DNA of 51,535 nucleotides from Roseibium sp. (GTDB taxonomy: Bacteria; Pseudomonadota; Alphaproteobacteria; Rhizobiales; Stappiaceae): assembly GCA_017643215.1 (NCBI GenBank), contig JAEPNV010000022.1, forward strand, positions 1-51,535, written 5' to 3'. Position numbers and translations under genes: made by a program. Shown here piece after piece: positions 8,218 through 17,068 of the stretch. The stretch's first letter is position 1, and each line of letters starts with the position of its first letter. A model generated the notes under the pieces. That model saw only the letters and a list, made by a program, of their open reading frames with translations. It was not told the origin of the DNA and made no database searches.

Positions 8218-10403
8218 ATTCGGATATCCAATCCATCCGCGCGGCCGGACATGCTCACATGCACGGTCTGGGCGGACGGGTCGTCAACTGCCGGATCATT
8301 GTCGGCAGGCTCAGATGATCCACCCTCGTCCTGCCCCCCGGACTGCGGATCGCGGTCAAATCCAAAGCCTTGGGATCCGGAATCCTTGAGCGAGAACTTG
8401 AGCCCGTCCGGATCAGCGTTCAGTCCCGCTGCCTCCAGCGCCCGCTCCAACCCGCGCTGATCGCGTAAGAACATGTCGAGGGTCTCCGCACGCTCCACGA
8501 TCAAATGGGCCTGTACGGTGCCATCCGCAGCGACCTTCATATTCACATCGACACGGCCAAGCTCAGGGGGATCAAACCGCATCTGGAACCGGGTCTGGGC
8601 GTTCTGGATATGCCGCGCCATTTCGCCGGCGACCTGTGCGGCCAACTGGCCAGACTGGGCCTGGCTCGGCGGCATCACAGGATCTGAGCGCGTCATAACG
8701 GGGGTGTCGGCCATTTGACCGGAGAGCCTCGGATCGAAGGCCATCATCGGGTCGCCGTCCGGCTCTGGACCAATCTGCAAGGAAACGGCCATCGCGGTGC
8801 CCGCCGCCGACGTCATCGTGATCCCCGCGGCGCCGGTTTCGGCTCTCGCCCCGCCGGGACCAAGTGTATTCACAGCCAAGGCGTTGGGACTTCCACCGGA
8901 TTTCATGGCCGTTTGAGCGACGGCACCGGAGGTTTGGAACCGCGGACTTGCGGCGGTCACAAGCGGGATGGAGCTGGGGACGGGGGCAGCGGATACCGCC
9001 GGAGTGGTGCCTTGCGCAACTCCGGACACTGGCCGAACGGCCAACGGCAGGGCTATCGGATCCGGGATCGCGGTCTGCGCGCCAGAGCCTCCAATGGCGG
9101 CGATGGCGCTCAAGCTGCGCGCGCCCACCTGGGCGCTGCCAGGCAATGAGGTTTCCCCGCCATCCACTCGGACGCCGCCACCACCCGGCGGATTGGCGTC
9201 TGGCATCACCGGATCAGATCCGGGCCCGGCGGGCGTGTTGGAAAGCACCTGCTTGGCCGCGGCCGAAACGACCGGCTCAGACCGCGGGAGTGTCGGCTCA
9301 GGACCGACAACATCGACATCTGCAAGCTGCGTGGCAGGGATCTCAACCACCGGCCGGGCGGACGCCGGCACCAACTGAGGCCCAGTCGTCACAGCACCCT
9401 TGGCGACACCGCCAGCATCGGCGGCATCGGCGGCAAGCCCTTCAACAAGACCGCCGGTCGCAGCCCCCCGCAGCACGGGTTCGGCCCCAAGGCTGCTGGG
9501 TGCGTCAGCCACGGCCATAGGCACTGCGCCAGGCCGATGGGTGTCACCATGGCCCGGCGCGGTCCATACCGCCGCTGGCGACATGGGACCCGGACCGGCG
9601 GCCCGCACTTCCGCCGGCAAGGCGCTCTGCCAACGCTTGACCGGCGCACCTTCAGACGAGCGCGCGACAACCGGCACGGAGGCCGATGGCTCTACCGGCT
9701 TGGCAACCGGTAAGGACGGCGGCTTGTCGCCGGGCGTCGGCGGCGCGTCCGCGCCCGGCTTGGCATCCGCACCTATCGGGAGCGCGCGGGGCAGAGGGTC
9801 GGACGGAATTTGGACAATCTGCTTACCCGGATCCGGCGACGGCTTGGATGGCGCCACCGCTTGCGCATTGGCCGGCACACTTGGCACCACGGCCTGCGGA
9901 GGGGCGCTCCTGCCGGATGACACCTCAAGATCACCCTCAGGTGCTCCGCCGAGCCCTGTAACGGCGGCCTGCGCACCCGCCGGGACACCGACCGACGGCG
10001 GTATTGCTCCACGGGCCGCATCCGGATCCGGAGCCGCACCGGCATTAATCAAACCGCCTGACACGCCCGCGTCCAGAACGCTCTCGTCCTCGCCGAGGGA
10101 CGGTGCTGACGGCACATCGGACGCAGCGTCAAAGGCGGCAAGCACGCCGGGGCTCGCCGGCGCATAGGCCAGCGTCCAAACGTCGAAAGCCGGTCCATCG
10201 GGCGACGGCTCCGCCAATGCCTCACCGCCCGCTCGCGCGGCCTCGCCCGGCCCCAGAAGCGCGCCGAACCCGGTTTGACCGCGGTCGCCCACTGCGGCCG
10301 GCATGCCGACCAGCCCGCCAGGCGTGGACGCCGGATCGGCCTTCGCCGTCACATTAAAACCGGTGAGCAATCCAAATGGCAGCACCAACACCCCCGCGCT
10401 CAT
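8214..10403 (-). CDS. fliK: FliK, flagellar hook-length control protein
   Basis: This protein of about 729 aa has a long, low-complexity N-terminal part rich in Pro, Ala, Gly, Ser and Val (about residues 1-560), the molecular ruler part. The conserved C-terminal FliK domain has 'FQMRFDPPELGRVDVNMKV' (about residues 610-630) and 'HLIVERAETLDMFLRDQRG'. The 'PPELG-V-V' motif is the standard recognition feature. FliK is exported during hook growth and switches the export gate to late substrates. The start at 10403 is a guess; in-frame GTG codons at 10418 and 10412 are alternatives. The stop overlaps the next gene. It is longer than enteric FliK (about 400 aa), as is common in alphaproteobacteria. 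Confidence 0.88.
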   Translation of the reverse strand: MSAGVLVLPFGLLTGFNVTAKADPASTPGGLVGMPAAVGDRGQTGFGALLGPGEAARAGGEALAEPSPDGPAFDVWTLAYAPASPGVLAAFDAASDVPSAPSLGEDESVLDAGVSGGLINAGAAPDPDAARGAIPPSVGVPAGAQAAVTGLGGAPEGDLEVSSGRSAPPQAVVPSVPANAQAVAPSKPSPDPGKQIVQIPSDPLPRALPIGADAKPGADAPPTPGDKPPSLPVAKPVEPSASVPVVARSSEGAPVKRWQSALPAEVRAAGPGPMSPAAVWTAPGHGDTHRPGAVPMAVADAPSSLGAEPVLRGAATGGLVEGLAADAADAGGVAKGAVTTGPQLVPASARPVVEIPATQLADVDVVGPEPTLPRSEPVVSAAAKQVLSNTPAGPGSDPVMPDANPPGGGGVRVDGGETSLPGSAQVGARSLSAIAAIGGSGAQTAIPDPIALPLAVRPVSGVAQGTTPAVSAAPVPSSIPLVTAASPRFQTSGAVAQTAMKSGGSPNALAVNTLGPGGARAETGAAGITMTSAAGTAMAVSLQIGPEPDGDPMMAFDPRLSGQMADTPVMTRSDPVMPPSQAQSGQLAAQVAGEMARHIQNAQTRFQMRFDPPELGRVDVNMKVAADGTVQAHLIVERAETLDMFLRDQRGLERALEAAGLNADPDGLKFSLKDSGSQGFGFDRDPQSGGQDEGGSSEPADNDPAVDDPSAQTVHVSMSGRADGLDIRI

Positions 10404-10720
10404 ATCCTCAGGCACAATCACCCGCCGAGGTAGGAGCAAAGGACAGGCCAACTCGAAAGCCAGATTTTCCTTATTTATTTCAGATACTTATTTCCAAATA
10501 ACAAATCTCGCCGCGCCGGAAGACCCGGCAAGCCCTGCCGGGCGGGAAAGCTTTGCCGGGCGAAAGCGGCCAATGATTGGATTTCGCGAAGCTTGCAGAT
10601 ATAGTGCGCGCGAATTGGAACACGCCGCCGTAGTCAGGCCCACCGTATTCGCAGAAGAGCCGGCTGAAACACCGCCCACCCGTCAGGGCGCTTCGCGGCT
10701 TTTATCTTGGTGTTGGAAAC
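10404..10720. other. Divergent intergenic region fliK / mnmA
   Basis: About 317 bases that must hold the promoters of fliK (minus) and mnmA (plus). An AT-rich patch at 10468-10510 is the likely fliK promoter. A perfect 6-bp inverted repeat CCGGCA-AGCCC-TGCCGG lies near 10527-10543. I could not find a convincing sigma-54 -24/-12 pair with correct spacing. No gene is seen. Confidence 0.4.
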
Positions 10721-11887
10721 ATGAACAACAGTCTGGATCTTCCCGGCCGCCCCGAGGACACGCGCGTTGTTGTCGCCATGTCCGGCGGTGTGGACAGCTC
10801 CGTGGTCGCCGCTTTGATGAAGCATCAAGGGTATGAGGTGATTGGCGTCACCTTGCAGCTTTATGACCACGGCGCCGCGGTCAGCAAGGCAAAGTCCTGT
10901 TGCGCCGGCGTCGATATTCACGATGCGCGCCGCGCGGCGGAAACGATCGGCATCCCGCACTATGTGCTCGACTATGAAAGCCGGTTCAAGGAGGCGGTCA
11001 TGGACCGGTTCGCCGACAGCTACATTGCCGGTGAAACGCCGATCCCGTGCGTTTCCTGCAACCAGACGGTCAAGTTCACCGATCTTCTGACCACCGCCAA
11101 AGACCTCGGCGCCGATGTGCTGGCAACGGGTCATTATGTGCGCTCCGCGCCGCTCGGCAACAAGCGTGCGCTTTATCGCCCCGCGGACCTGGATCGTGAT
11201 CAGAGCTACTTCCTCTTCGCGACCACCCAGGAGCAGCTGGATTTCCTGCGTTTTCCGCTCGGCGGCATGCCCAAGTCCAAGGTGCGCGCGCTGGCCGCAG
11301 AGTTCGGCCTGTCCGTGGCCGGCAAGCCGGACAGCCAGGACATTTGCTTCGTGCCGAATGGCGACTACGCTGAGGTGATCCGCAAATTGCGTCCGAACGC
11401 CGCCGAACCCGGTGACATCGTCCATATGGATGGACGGGTTCTCGGCCGCCACGAAGGCATCATCCATTTCACCATCGGCCAGCGCCGCGGGATCGGCGTT
11501 GCGACCGGCGACCCGCTGTATGTGGTGCGCCTGGACGCCGATGAGAGGCGGGTGATTGTCGGGCCGCGCACGGCGCTGGCGACAAAGACCATTTTGCTGC
11601 GTGAGCTCAACTGGATCGGCGACCAGCCGCTCGACGAGGGCGAGGAGATCCCGCTTTATGCCAAGGTTCGCTCGACCCGCCCGCCGGCCCCCGCCACGTT
11701 GCGCATGCTGGGCGGCAAGGCCTTTGTCGATCTCGCCAGCGGCGAGACCGGCGTGGCGCCGGGCCAGGCCTGCGTCTTTTTCGACAGCGATGACGAAACG
11801 GCCCGGGTTCTGGGCGGCGGCTGGATCCACAAGACCGAACGGTCCGGCGCCTGGACGATCGATAGCGCGTCGGCGTCGGCCGCCTGA
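10721..11887 (+). CDS. mnmA: tRNA-specific 2-thiouridylase MnmA
   Basis: At 388 aa it matches MnmA/TrmU. The N-terminal PP-loop ATPase has '[18 protein letters not shown]' (about residues 16-33), the SGGVDS pyrophosphatase motif. Catalytic cysteines occur in '[14 protein letters not shown]' (first Cys about residue 109) and in 'DSQDICFV' (about residue 208), the usual C..C pair. It transfers sulfur to U34 of Lys, Glu and Gln tRNAs in the cytoplasm. It is a single-gene unit, reading away from the flagellar block and towards the tRNA gene. Nothing is unusual. Confidence 0.95.
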   Translation: MNNSLDLPGRPEDTRVVVAMSGGVDSSVVAALMKHQGYEVIGVTLQLYDHGAAVSKAKSCCAGVDIHDARRAAETIGIPHYVLDYESRFKEAVMDRFADSYIAGETPIPCVSCNQTVKFTDLLTTAKDLGADVLATGHYVRSAPLGNKRALYRPADLDRDQSYFLFATTQEQLDFLRFPLGGMPKSKVRALAAEFGLSVAGKPDSQDICFVPNGDYAEVIRKLRPNAAEPGDIVHMDGRVLGRHEGIIHFTIGQRRGIGVATGDPLYVVRLDADERRVIVGPRTALATKTILLRELNWIGDQPLDEGEEIPLYAKVRSTRPPAPATLRMLGGKAFVDLASGETGVAPGQACVFFDSDDETARVLGGGWIHKTERSGAWTIDSASASAA

Positions 11888-12230
11888 AGCCTGAGGCGCA
11901 TGCCCGGTTCTTCCAAGGGCCGGCCTCTTTGCGCCGCCGCTGGATTGCGTGTCCCGCCCGGACAGCCGCACCCATACGCGGCAGGGTCGGCGGTGTGCCG
12001 CTGAGCAGACACGGCCTTTTATATCGCACCGGCCGGACAGGCGCGTTTGCCGGCCAAGGCAATTGGATCTTGCCGGCGCGCCGTTGGCGGATTTCCAGCA
12101 TTGGACGGCCGGACCGTTTCGTCGCCGGAAACGGTTTTGACCGCTTGACGGCTGCGGCGGCCAATCCTATAAGCAGCGCACGTTTTTCAGTGGCCAGCAC
12201 GCGGCGCAACAGCCGGCAACCACTGACTTG
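11888..12230. other. Gap between mnmA and tRNA-Met
   Basis: About 343 bases with open frames on both strands, none with a recognisable product or a good ribosome-binding site. It presumably contains the mnmA transcript end and the tRNA promoter. Nothing more can be supported. Confidence 0.4.
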
Positions 12231-12307
12231 GGCGGAGTAGCTCAGCCGGTTAGAGCAGCGGAATCATAATCCGCGTGTCGGGGGTTCGAGTCCCTCCTCC
12301 GCTACCA
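12231..12307 (+). tRNA. tRNA-Met (CAT)
   Basis: A complete 77-nt cloverleaf: acceptor GGCGGAG / CTCCGCT (one G-U end pair), D arm GCTC-AGCCGGTTA-GAGC, anticodon stem GCGGA / TCCGC around loop ATCATAA (anticodon CAT at 12265-12267), and T arm GGGGG-TTCGAGT-CCCTC. An encoded CCA is at 12305-12307. It closely resembles alphaproteobacterial elongator tRNA-Met, although a CAT anticodon can also belong to the modified tRNA-Ile. The mobile/defence island starts directly after it, a common integration spot. Confidence 0.95.
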
Positions 12308-12465
12308 AATTTCCCAATAAATTTCTTATAGTTCGATCTCGCACTCTACGAGCACATCTGCGCATGGAACGCCCCGGGGTTGCAGTCTGGGTTGCCAAGG
12401 CGTGGGTTAGAATGCGATGGATTGAGGCGGATGTTCTGATTCAACAATTGGTCCGATCAGCACGT

Positions 12466-15400
12466 ATGGCGCAATACCTTATTCAGGAATACTTCAATGC
12501 GCTCGACCGATTGCGTCAGTTCTCAGGCACCGCGACGGAGCAGGTCGTTCGACGCGCCTTCGAGAACCTCCTGGAAGCCTGGGCGAAAAGCGATGGCCTG
12601 ATCTACGTTCCCGAACTGGAAGTAGAGACCACGCGGAAGACCAAGGTCTATCCCGACGGCACGATCCTGCACGACCTACGTGTGCCGCTCGGCTATTGGG
12701 AAGCGAAGGACACGGCGGACGATCTCGACACCGAGATCACGAAGAAGTTCGCCAGAGGCTATCCGCAGGACAACATCCTCTTCGAGAACTCGGACACGGC
12801 CGTTCTCATCCAAAACCGGCAGGAAGTGGTGCGCTGTAGTATGCGCGATCCTGAGGCTCTGGAGCGCCTGGTTGGTCTGTTCTTCGCTTACGAGCGGCCG
12901 GAGATCGCGGAATTCCGCAGGGCGGTCGAACAGTTCAAGGCCGACCTGCCGCATGTCCTCGACGCGCTGCGCGAGAAGATTGACGCCGCCTATGCGACGA
13001 ATGACGGCTTCCGTACGGAGGCGGAGCGGCTTCTCAGCCACGTCAAGGACACCGTGAACCCGACGCTTGGCGAGGCGGATGTGCGCGAGATGCTGATCCA
13101 GCACATCCTGACCGAGGAGATCTTCAACCACGTCTTCAACGAGGGCGATTTCCACCGCGAGAACAATATTGCCAAGGCGCTCTATGAACTGGAGGCGACG
13201 TTCTTCACCGGTGCCGTCAAGCGCGACACGCTGAAGGCGCTCGAGCGCTACTACGCTGCGATCCGCGCCAACGCGGCGCAGATCTCAAGCCATTCGGAAA
13301 AGCAGACCTTTCTGAAGGTCATCTACGAGAACTTCTACAAGGTCTACAATCCGAAGGCCGCTGACCGGCTTGGCGTCGTCTACACGCCGAACGAGATCGT
13401 CCGCTTCATGATCGACGGCGCCGACTGGCTGTGCCGGCAGCATTTCGGCAAGGGGCTGATCGACCGGGACGTCGAAATCCTCGACCCCTGCACGGGCACC
13501 GGAACCTATATCTGCGAGCTCTTGGAGAGCTTCCGCGGCCAGCGCGACAAGCTTGCCTACAAATACCGCAACGAGCTGCACGCCAACGAGGTGGCGATCC
13601 TGCCCTACTATGTAGCGAACCTGAACATCGAGGCGACCTACGCCGCGATCACCGGGCAATATGCCGAATTCCCCAATCTCTGCTTCGTCGACACGCTGGA
13701 CAATGTGACGGCGCTCGGCATCCGCTCGGGCCACCAGCATGATCTTTTCGGGGCGATGAGCGATGAGAACATCGAGCGCATCAAGCGCCAGAACCGGCGC
13801 AAGATCTCGGTGATCATCGGCAATCCACCCTACAACGCGAACCAGCAGAACGAGAACGAGAACAACAAGAACCGCACCTACAAGCGGATCGATCAAACGA
13901 TCAAGTCGACCTATATCGCGCAATCAACGGCGCAGAAGACCAAGGTCTACGACATGTATGCCCGGTTCTTTCGCTGGGCGTCTGACCGGCTCCACGATGA
14001 CGGCGTGATCGCCTTCGTCACCAATCGTAGCTTCATCGACAGCCGGACCTTCGACGGGTTCCGCAAGGTGGTGGCCGAGGATTTCGCGGAAATCTGGGTC
14101 ATTGATCTTGGCGGCGACATTCGCGCCAACCCAAAGCTGTCCGGCACGACGCATAATGTCTTCGGCATCCAGACCGGCGTGGCCATCTCGTTCTTCGTCA
14201 AGAAGAAGGGTAAGTCGGAAGCTGTCATCCGCTATGCCCGCCGGCCGGAAATGGAGCGGGCTGATGACAAGCTTGCCTTTCTCGACGGCGCCCATCTCTC
14301 GTCGTTGTCGACAGAAACTATCATCCCCTCCAAGCGGAAAAATTGGATCAATCAAGTCGAGAACGACTGGGATGACCTCATCCCGATCGCCGACAAGAAG
14401 ACGAAGGCGGCTAAAGCCGGTTCTCAGGCCCGCTCGATTTTTCGCCTCTTCTCATTTGGACTGGTCACAAATCGCGACGAGTGGATGTACGGACGTGCGG
14501 ATTGGGCTCTTCGAGACCAAATCGCGTATCTGATTGATCGCTATGAGGCCGATAGAGCGAGCCTTCCCCGCACAAGGGATGGCAAGCTAGACATTGATAA
14601 GCTGGACAGCACGATCAAATGGACTCGCTCGATCAAAAATAGACTCAAGAAAAATGAAAGATTGGACGCTAGTGGAGCGCCCATCGTGGATATTTATTAT
14701 CGACCCTTTGATAAGCAAAAAATGATATTATACCCAGAGTTGGTAGAGATGCTAAATAGATCTAGGTCGATATTCGGTAATTCTCTGATCTCAAATAACA
14801 GAGCGCTTGTATTCACAGATCCAACGTCCCAGAAACCTTTCATGGCAATTGCAAGTGACATTGCGATCGATATGCATCTGGTCGGGGCGGCTGCCGGAGC
14901 TACAGCAGTGCCACGCCACCGCTACTCAAAGTCCGGCGAGCGCGTCGACAACATCACCGACTGGGGCCTGAGGCAGTTCGAACAGCACTACGGCAAGGCA
15001 CCGCTCGGGCCACCGCCTCACCCTGAGGAGGGCGCGGCAGCGCCCGTCTCGAAGGGCGAGGCGGACGGGGCATCCTTCGAGACGCGGCCTTCGGCCGCTT
15101 CTCACGATGAGGCCGAGGGAGCGGCGCTGGCCGCTGCTCGGAATGAGGTTCGGGCCAGGGTCGCGCGCCCGATCGCCAAGGACGCGATCTTCCACTACTG
15201 CTACGGCGTGCTGCACGATCCGGTCTATCGCGAGACCTATGCGATCAATCTGAAGCGCGAGTTCCCGCGCATTCCGTTCTACCCCGATTTCTGGCAGTGG
15301 GCCGACTGGGGCGAACGGCTGATGGATTTGCACATCCACTACGAGATGGTCGAGCCCTGGCCGCTTCAGCGCATTGACGTTCCCGACGACAAGGCGCGAG

Positions 15401-15717
15401 AAGCCGGCGTTTCGCCGACGCCGAAACTCAAGGCCGACAAGGACCACGGGATCATCGTGCTTGATTCGGAAACCCAGCTTTCCGGCATCCCGGCGGAGGT
15501 CTGGGACTACAGGCTCGGCAACCGCTCAGGGCTCGAGTGGATCCTCGACCAATACAAGGAGAAGAAGCCGCGCGACCCGACGATCCGCGAGAAGTTCAAC
15601 ACCTACCGCTTCGCCGACTACAAGGAACACGTTGTCGACCTGCTGAAGCGCGTCACCCGCGTGTCGGTCGAGACGATGGCGATCACCGAGGCAATGAAGG
15701 GGGCAAAGCGTGATTGA
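12466..15717 (+). CDS. Helicase-less type ISP/IIG-like restriction-methylation fusion protein
   Basis: About 1083 aa from the ATG at 12466; the in-frame upstream extension to 12364 looks non-conserved. The N-terminus has an Mrr-like PD-(D/E)xK nuclease pattern: Asp70 in 'YPDGTILHDL' and E79-A-K81 in 'GYWEAKD'. A helical region follows. Next is an N6-adenine methyltransferase with motif I 'LDPCTGTGTY' (about residue 338) and catalytic NPPY (about residue 451). The C-terminal half is a probable target-recognition region. Type ISP enzymes (LlaBIII type, about 1500-1600 aa) also carry a RecA-like helicase; no Walker A or DEAD-box motif is seen here. It should therefore cut and methylate without ATP-driven translocation, like type IIG enzymes. 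Residues about 851-882 are encoded by an inserted palindromic repeat. No specificity subunit or methylase partner is nearby. Confidence 0.82.
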   Translation: MAQYLIQEYFNALDRLRQFSGTATEQVVRRAFENLLEAWAKSDGLIYVPELEVETTRKTKVYPDGTILHDLRVPLGYWEAKDTADDLDTEITKKFARGYPQDNILFENSDTAVLIQNRQEVVRCSMRDPEALERLVGLFFAYERPEIAEFRRAVEQFKADLPHVLDALREKIDAAYATNDGFRTEAERLLSHVKDTVNPTLGEADVREMLIQHILTEEIFNHVFNEGDFHRENNIAKALYELEATFFTGAVKRDTLKALERYYAAIRANAAQISSHSEKQTFLKVIYENFYKVYNPKAADRLGVVYTPNEIVRFMIDGADWLCRQHFGKGLIDRDVEILDPCTGTGTYICELLESFRGQRDKLAYKYRNELHANEVAILPYYVANLNIEATYAAITGQYAEFPNLCFVDTLDNVTALGIRSGHQHDLFGAMSDENIERIKRQNRRKISVIIGNPPYNANQQNENENNKNRTYKRIDQTIKSTYIAQSTAQKTKVYDMYARFFRWASDRLHDDGVIAFVTNRSFIDSRTFDGFRKVVAEDFAEIWVIDLGGDIRANPKLSGTTHNVFGIQTGVAISFFVKKKGKSEAVIRYARRPEMERADDKLAFLDGAHLSSLSTETIIPSKRKNWINQVENDWDDLIPIADKKTKAAKAGSQARSIFRLFSFGLVTNRDEWMYGRADWALRDQIAYLIDRYEADRASLPRTRDGKLDIDKLDSTIKWTRSIKNRLKKNERLDASGAPIVDIYYRPFDKQKMILYPELVEMLNRSRSIFGNSLISNNRALVFTDPTSQKPFMAIASDIAIDMHLVGAAAGATAVPRHRYSKSGERVDNITDWGLRQFEQHYGKAPLGPPPHPEEGAAAPVSKGEADGASFETRPSAASHDEAEGAALAAARNEVRARVARPIAKDAIFHYCYGVLHDPVYRETYAINLKREFPRIPFYPDFWQWADWGERLMDLHIHYEMVEPWPLQRIDVPDDKAREAGVSPTPKLKADKDHGIIVLDSETQLSGIPAEVWDYRLGNRSGLEWILDQYKEKKPRDPTIREKFNTYRFADYKEHVVDLLKRVTRVSVETMAITEAMKGAKRD
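15016..15112. repeat. Palindromic repeat element inserted in frame in the restriction-methylation gene
   Basis: The left arm from 15016 (starting CCTCACCCTGAGGAG) and the right arm ending at 15112 (CTTCTCACGATGAGG) are imperfect reverse complements over about 42 bases. The shared core is CGTCTCGAAGG / CCTTCGAGACG, with inner GC-rich mini-hairpins. It resembles the palindromic elements scattered between genes in Bradyrhizobium-like genomes. Here it lies inside a gene and stays in frame, coding for a low-complexity stretch rich in Pro, Glu, Ala and Gly. Confidence 0.75.
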
Positions 15718-15744
15718 CCGCTCGCCTTTTCAGAGAGACGCACC

Positions 15745-15843
15745 ATGAGCGAGCCGTTCACGCTGCGCATCTTTGTGCCCGATGGCGACCCGGAGGGCGT
15801 GCGCATCATTGACCGCATGAACTGGACGGGCCTTGAGCTTCTG
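15745..15843 (+). pseudogene. GIY-YIG nuclease-family protein, N-terminal fragment
   Basis: ATG at 15745 opens about 30 residues beginning 'MSEPFTLRIFVPDGDPEGVR' and running to 'NWTGL'. I recognise these as the start of a small GIY-YIG nuclease-family protein often found in mobile islands. After 'NWTGL' the frame enters the 3' end of the opposite-strand acetyltransferase gene and is no longer homologous. The catalytic GIY-YIG part is missing, so this is a deletion remnant. It lies 27 bp after the restriction-methylation gene and may once have been its co-transcribed partner. Confidence 0.6.
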
Positions 15844-16384
15844 CAGGCAGCAGCTTGCGCACTGTCGCGACTGGCAGAAACATCCGCAGCGGGTTTGAGG
15901 GCAGCGGTGGGAAACCGTATCCCGCATAAAGCTTTGTCCGCCGTTCGACGAGCTCAGGGTTCCCGTCGTCCAAGACATCGAAAACCACAACGGCGATGCC
16001 GACCTGCTCTGCGGCTTGTGCGACACGCAACAGCGCATCGACCAGAAGGTCGCCACCATAACCCTGACCGGTATAGCGTTGATCCACACCGATCATCGAC
16101 AGGAACGCCGCCGGGATCGAGCCATTCGCGGGCCGGGAGCTGGCGTATTTCTTCGGCAGGTTTTTATAGTCGACCGCATGGGCGTTGAGCGCATAAAAGC
16201 CGATCACCGCGCCGTCCGGCGCGGTCATCACATAGACGCGGGCATTGTCCGCCTTCGCCAGCTTGTTGGCCGTCTTCTTGAAAAAGTTATCGACCTGTTC
16301 GACACCACAGGAAAAAGCCGTCCGATCCTGCTTGTCTGGATCGAACGGCTCTATGGTGTTTTTTTAGCCGGCGTCGCCGGTCAC
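15806..16384 (-). pseudogene. GNAT-family toxin (AtaT/TacT-like), broken by a nonsense codon
   Basis: The conserved sequence runs 'IEPFDPDKQDRTAFSCGVEQ' then 'DNFFKKTANKLAKADNARVYV' and the acetyl-CoA site 'GQGYGGDLLVDALLR' (R/Q-x2-G-x-G/A type). These are typical of GNAT toxins that acetylate aminoacyl-tRNA. The natural start appears to be GTG (16384-16382), overlapping the antitoxin stop as GTGA, but codon 7 is TAA (16366-16364), so full-length product cannot be made. An internal ATG at 16231 could give a shorter protein lacking the N-terminal third. The 3' end runs into the GIY-YIG remnant near 15830-15850, suggesting a deletion junction that replaced the last codons. Confidence 0.72.
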
Positions 16385-16687
16385 TTCGGCAGGACGCGCG
16401 CCTTATGGCGGGCAAATGCGCCCTTCAGCTTCTCGGTCGGCTGCGGTGGTGTTTCGAGCGCATCGAAGAACGCGGCATGATCGACCGGCCCAAGCACGGT
16501 GCGTTCGTGCGCGGCGATCGTTTCAAGCGCGGACTGATAGGCGGCATTCATCGTAAAGACGCTATCATCCACGCCGCTGAGTGCTGCCGCGCTGGATCGC
16601 CTGTTTGATGTGCGGCTTGGTGCGGAAATTCATCCGCTCGGTCGCGCGTTCGTCAATGTCTTTGGTGCTGTCGGTGAACGCGCGCAT
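16381..16687 (-). pseudogene. DUF1778 (AtaR/TacA-like) antitoxin, frameshifted
   Basis: From ATG 16687 the frame reads a ribbon-helix-helix N-terminus ('ERATERMNFRTKPHIKQAIQ') and then goes out of frame to TGA after about 40 codons. The rest ('VDDSVFTMNAAYQSALETIA' to 'FARHKARVLPK') continues in another frame down to 16381. Restoring a missing CG dinucleotide in the GCGCG tract near 16587 would rejoin the two parts into one antitoxin of about 100 aa. DUF1778 antitoxins neutralise the GNAT toxin and repress the operon. Both partners here are broken, so the module is dead or nearly so. Confidence 0.72.
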
Positions 16688-16717
16688 TGTCGTTCTCCTA
16701 AAACTCTATCCGCAGAT

Positions 16718-16742
16718 AATGTACGTCACAAAGGCGTACATT
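16718..16742 (-). promoter_or_regulatory. Operator dyad of the toxin-antitoxin operon
   Basis: A perfect 8-bp inverted repeat, AATGTACG and CGTACATT, is separated by 9 bases and lies 31-55 bp upstream of the antitoxin ATG. Ribbon-helix-helix antitoxins of this type bind such dyads to repress their own operon. The site is intact although both genes are mutated. Confidence 0.65.
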
Positions 16743-16833
16743 TCAGTAGTCGGACATACGGTAGGATACCGCGATGAAAAGATCCGACACGCGGTCTTCA
16801 CGTCCGAGGATCGCTATTCCGCTGGGTGGTCCG

Positions 16834-17025
16834 GCCCGGAGACATGGGTTACAACCTCGTGCCGAACGGGTTGCCGATTGTCTGCAGTGTTGTCTGCTCC
16901 AGGTCGACATATCCCAGATCACAGCTCATGAAGCTGATCAGCCAAATTCCGTCCTCAACTTTCCAGCGGCCGAAAAATCCACTTGCGAAGGCCCTGCCAA
17001 GACTGATCTTTTGCCGGCTGAAACA
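16834..17025 (-). mobile_element. Transposase C-terminal scar (IS481-like DDE family)
   Basis: On the minus strand the reading includes 'KVEDGIWLISFMSCDLGYVD', then 'LEQTTLQTIGNPFGTRL', a stop, and 'PMS' in the same frame. This is the familiar C-terminal tail of an integrase-core transposase common in alphaproteobacteria, normally ending 'NPFG.RL.PMS'. A TAA replaces the codon before PMS. The upstream catalytic part is absent; homology fades near 17010-17025. It marks the right edge of the island next to the usp gene. The IS481 assignment is from memory of the tail motif. Confidence 0.6.
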
Positions 17026-17068
17026 GATCCGGCAACTTTTGGTCACTCGGACCGTCCGGCCATGACCG

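Noticed and set aside
10527..10543. Sigma-54 promoter for fliK
   Set aside because: GG and GC elements are present but spaced 8 bases apart, not the required 10.
15745..16188. 147-aa plus-strand frame as an intact gene
   Set aside because: Only the first 30 residues have homology (GIY-YIG start); the rest is antisense to the acetyltransferase gene.
12231..17060. Direct repeat of the tRNA-Met 3' end marking an attachment site
   Set aside because: No second copy of the TCCCTCCTCCGCTACCA-type end was found downstream by eye.
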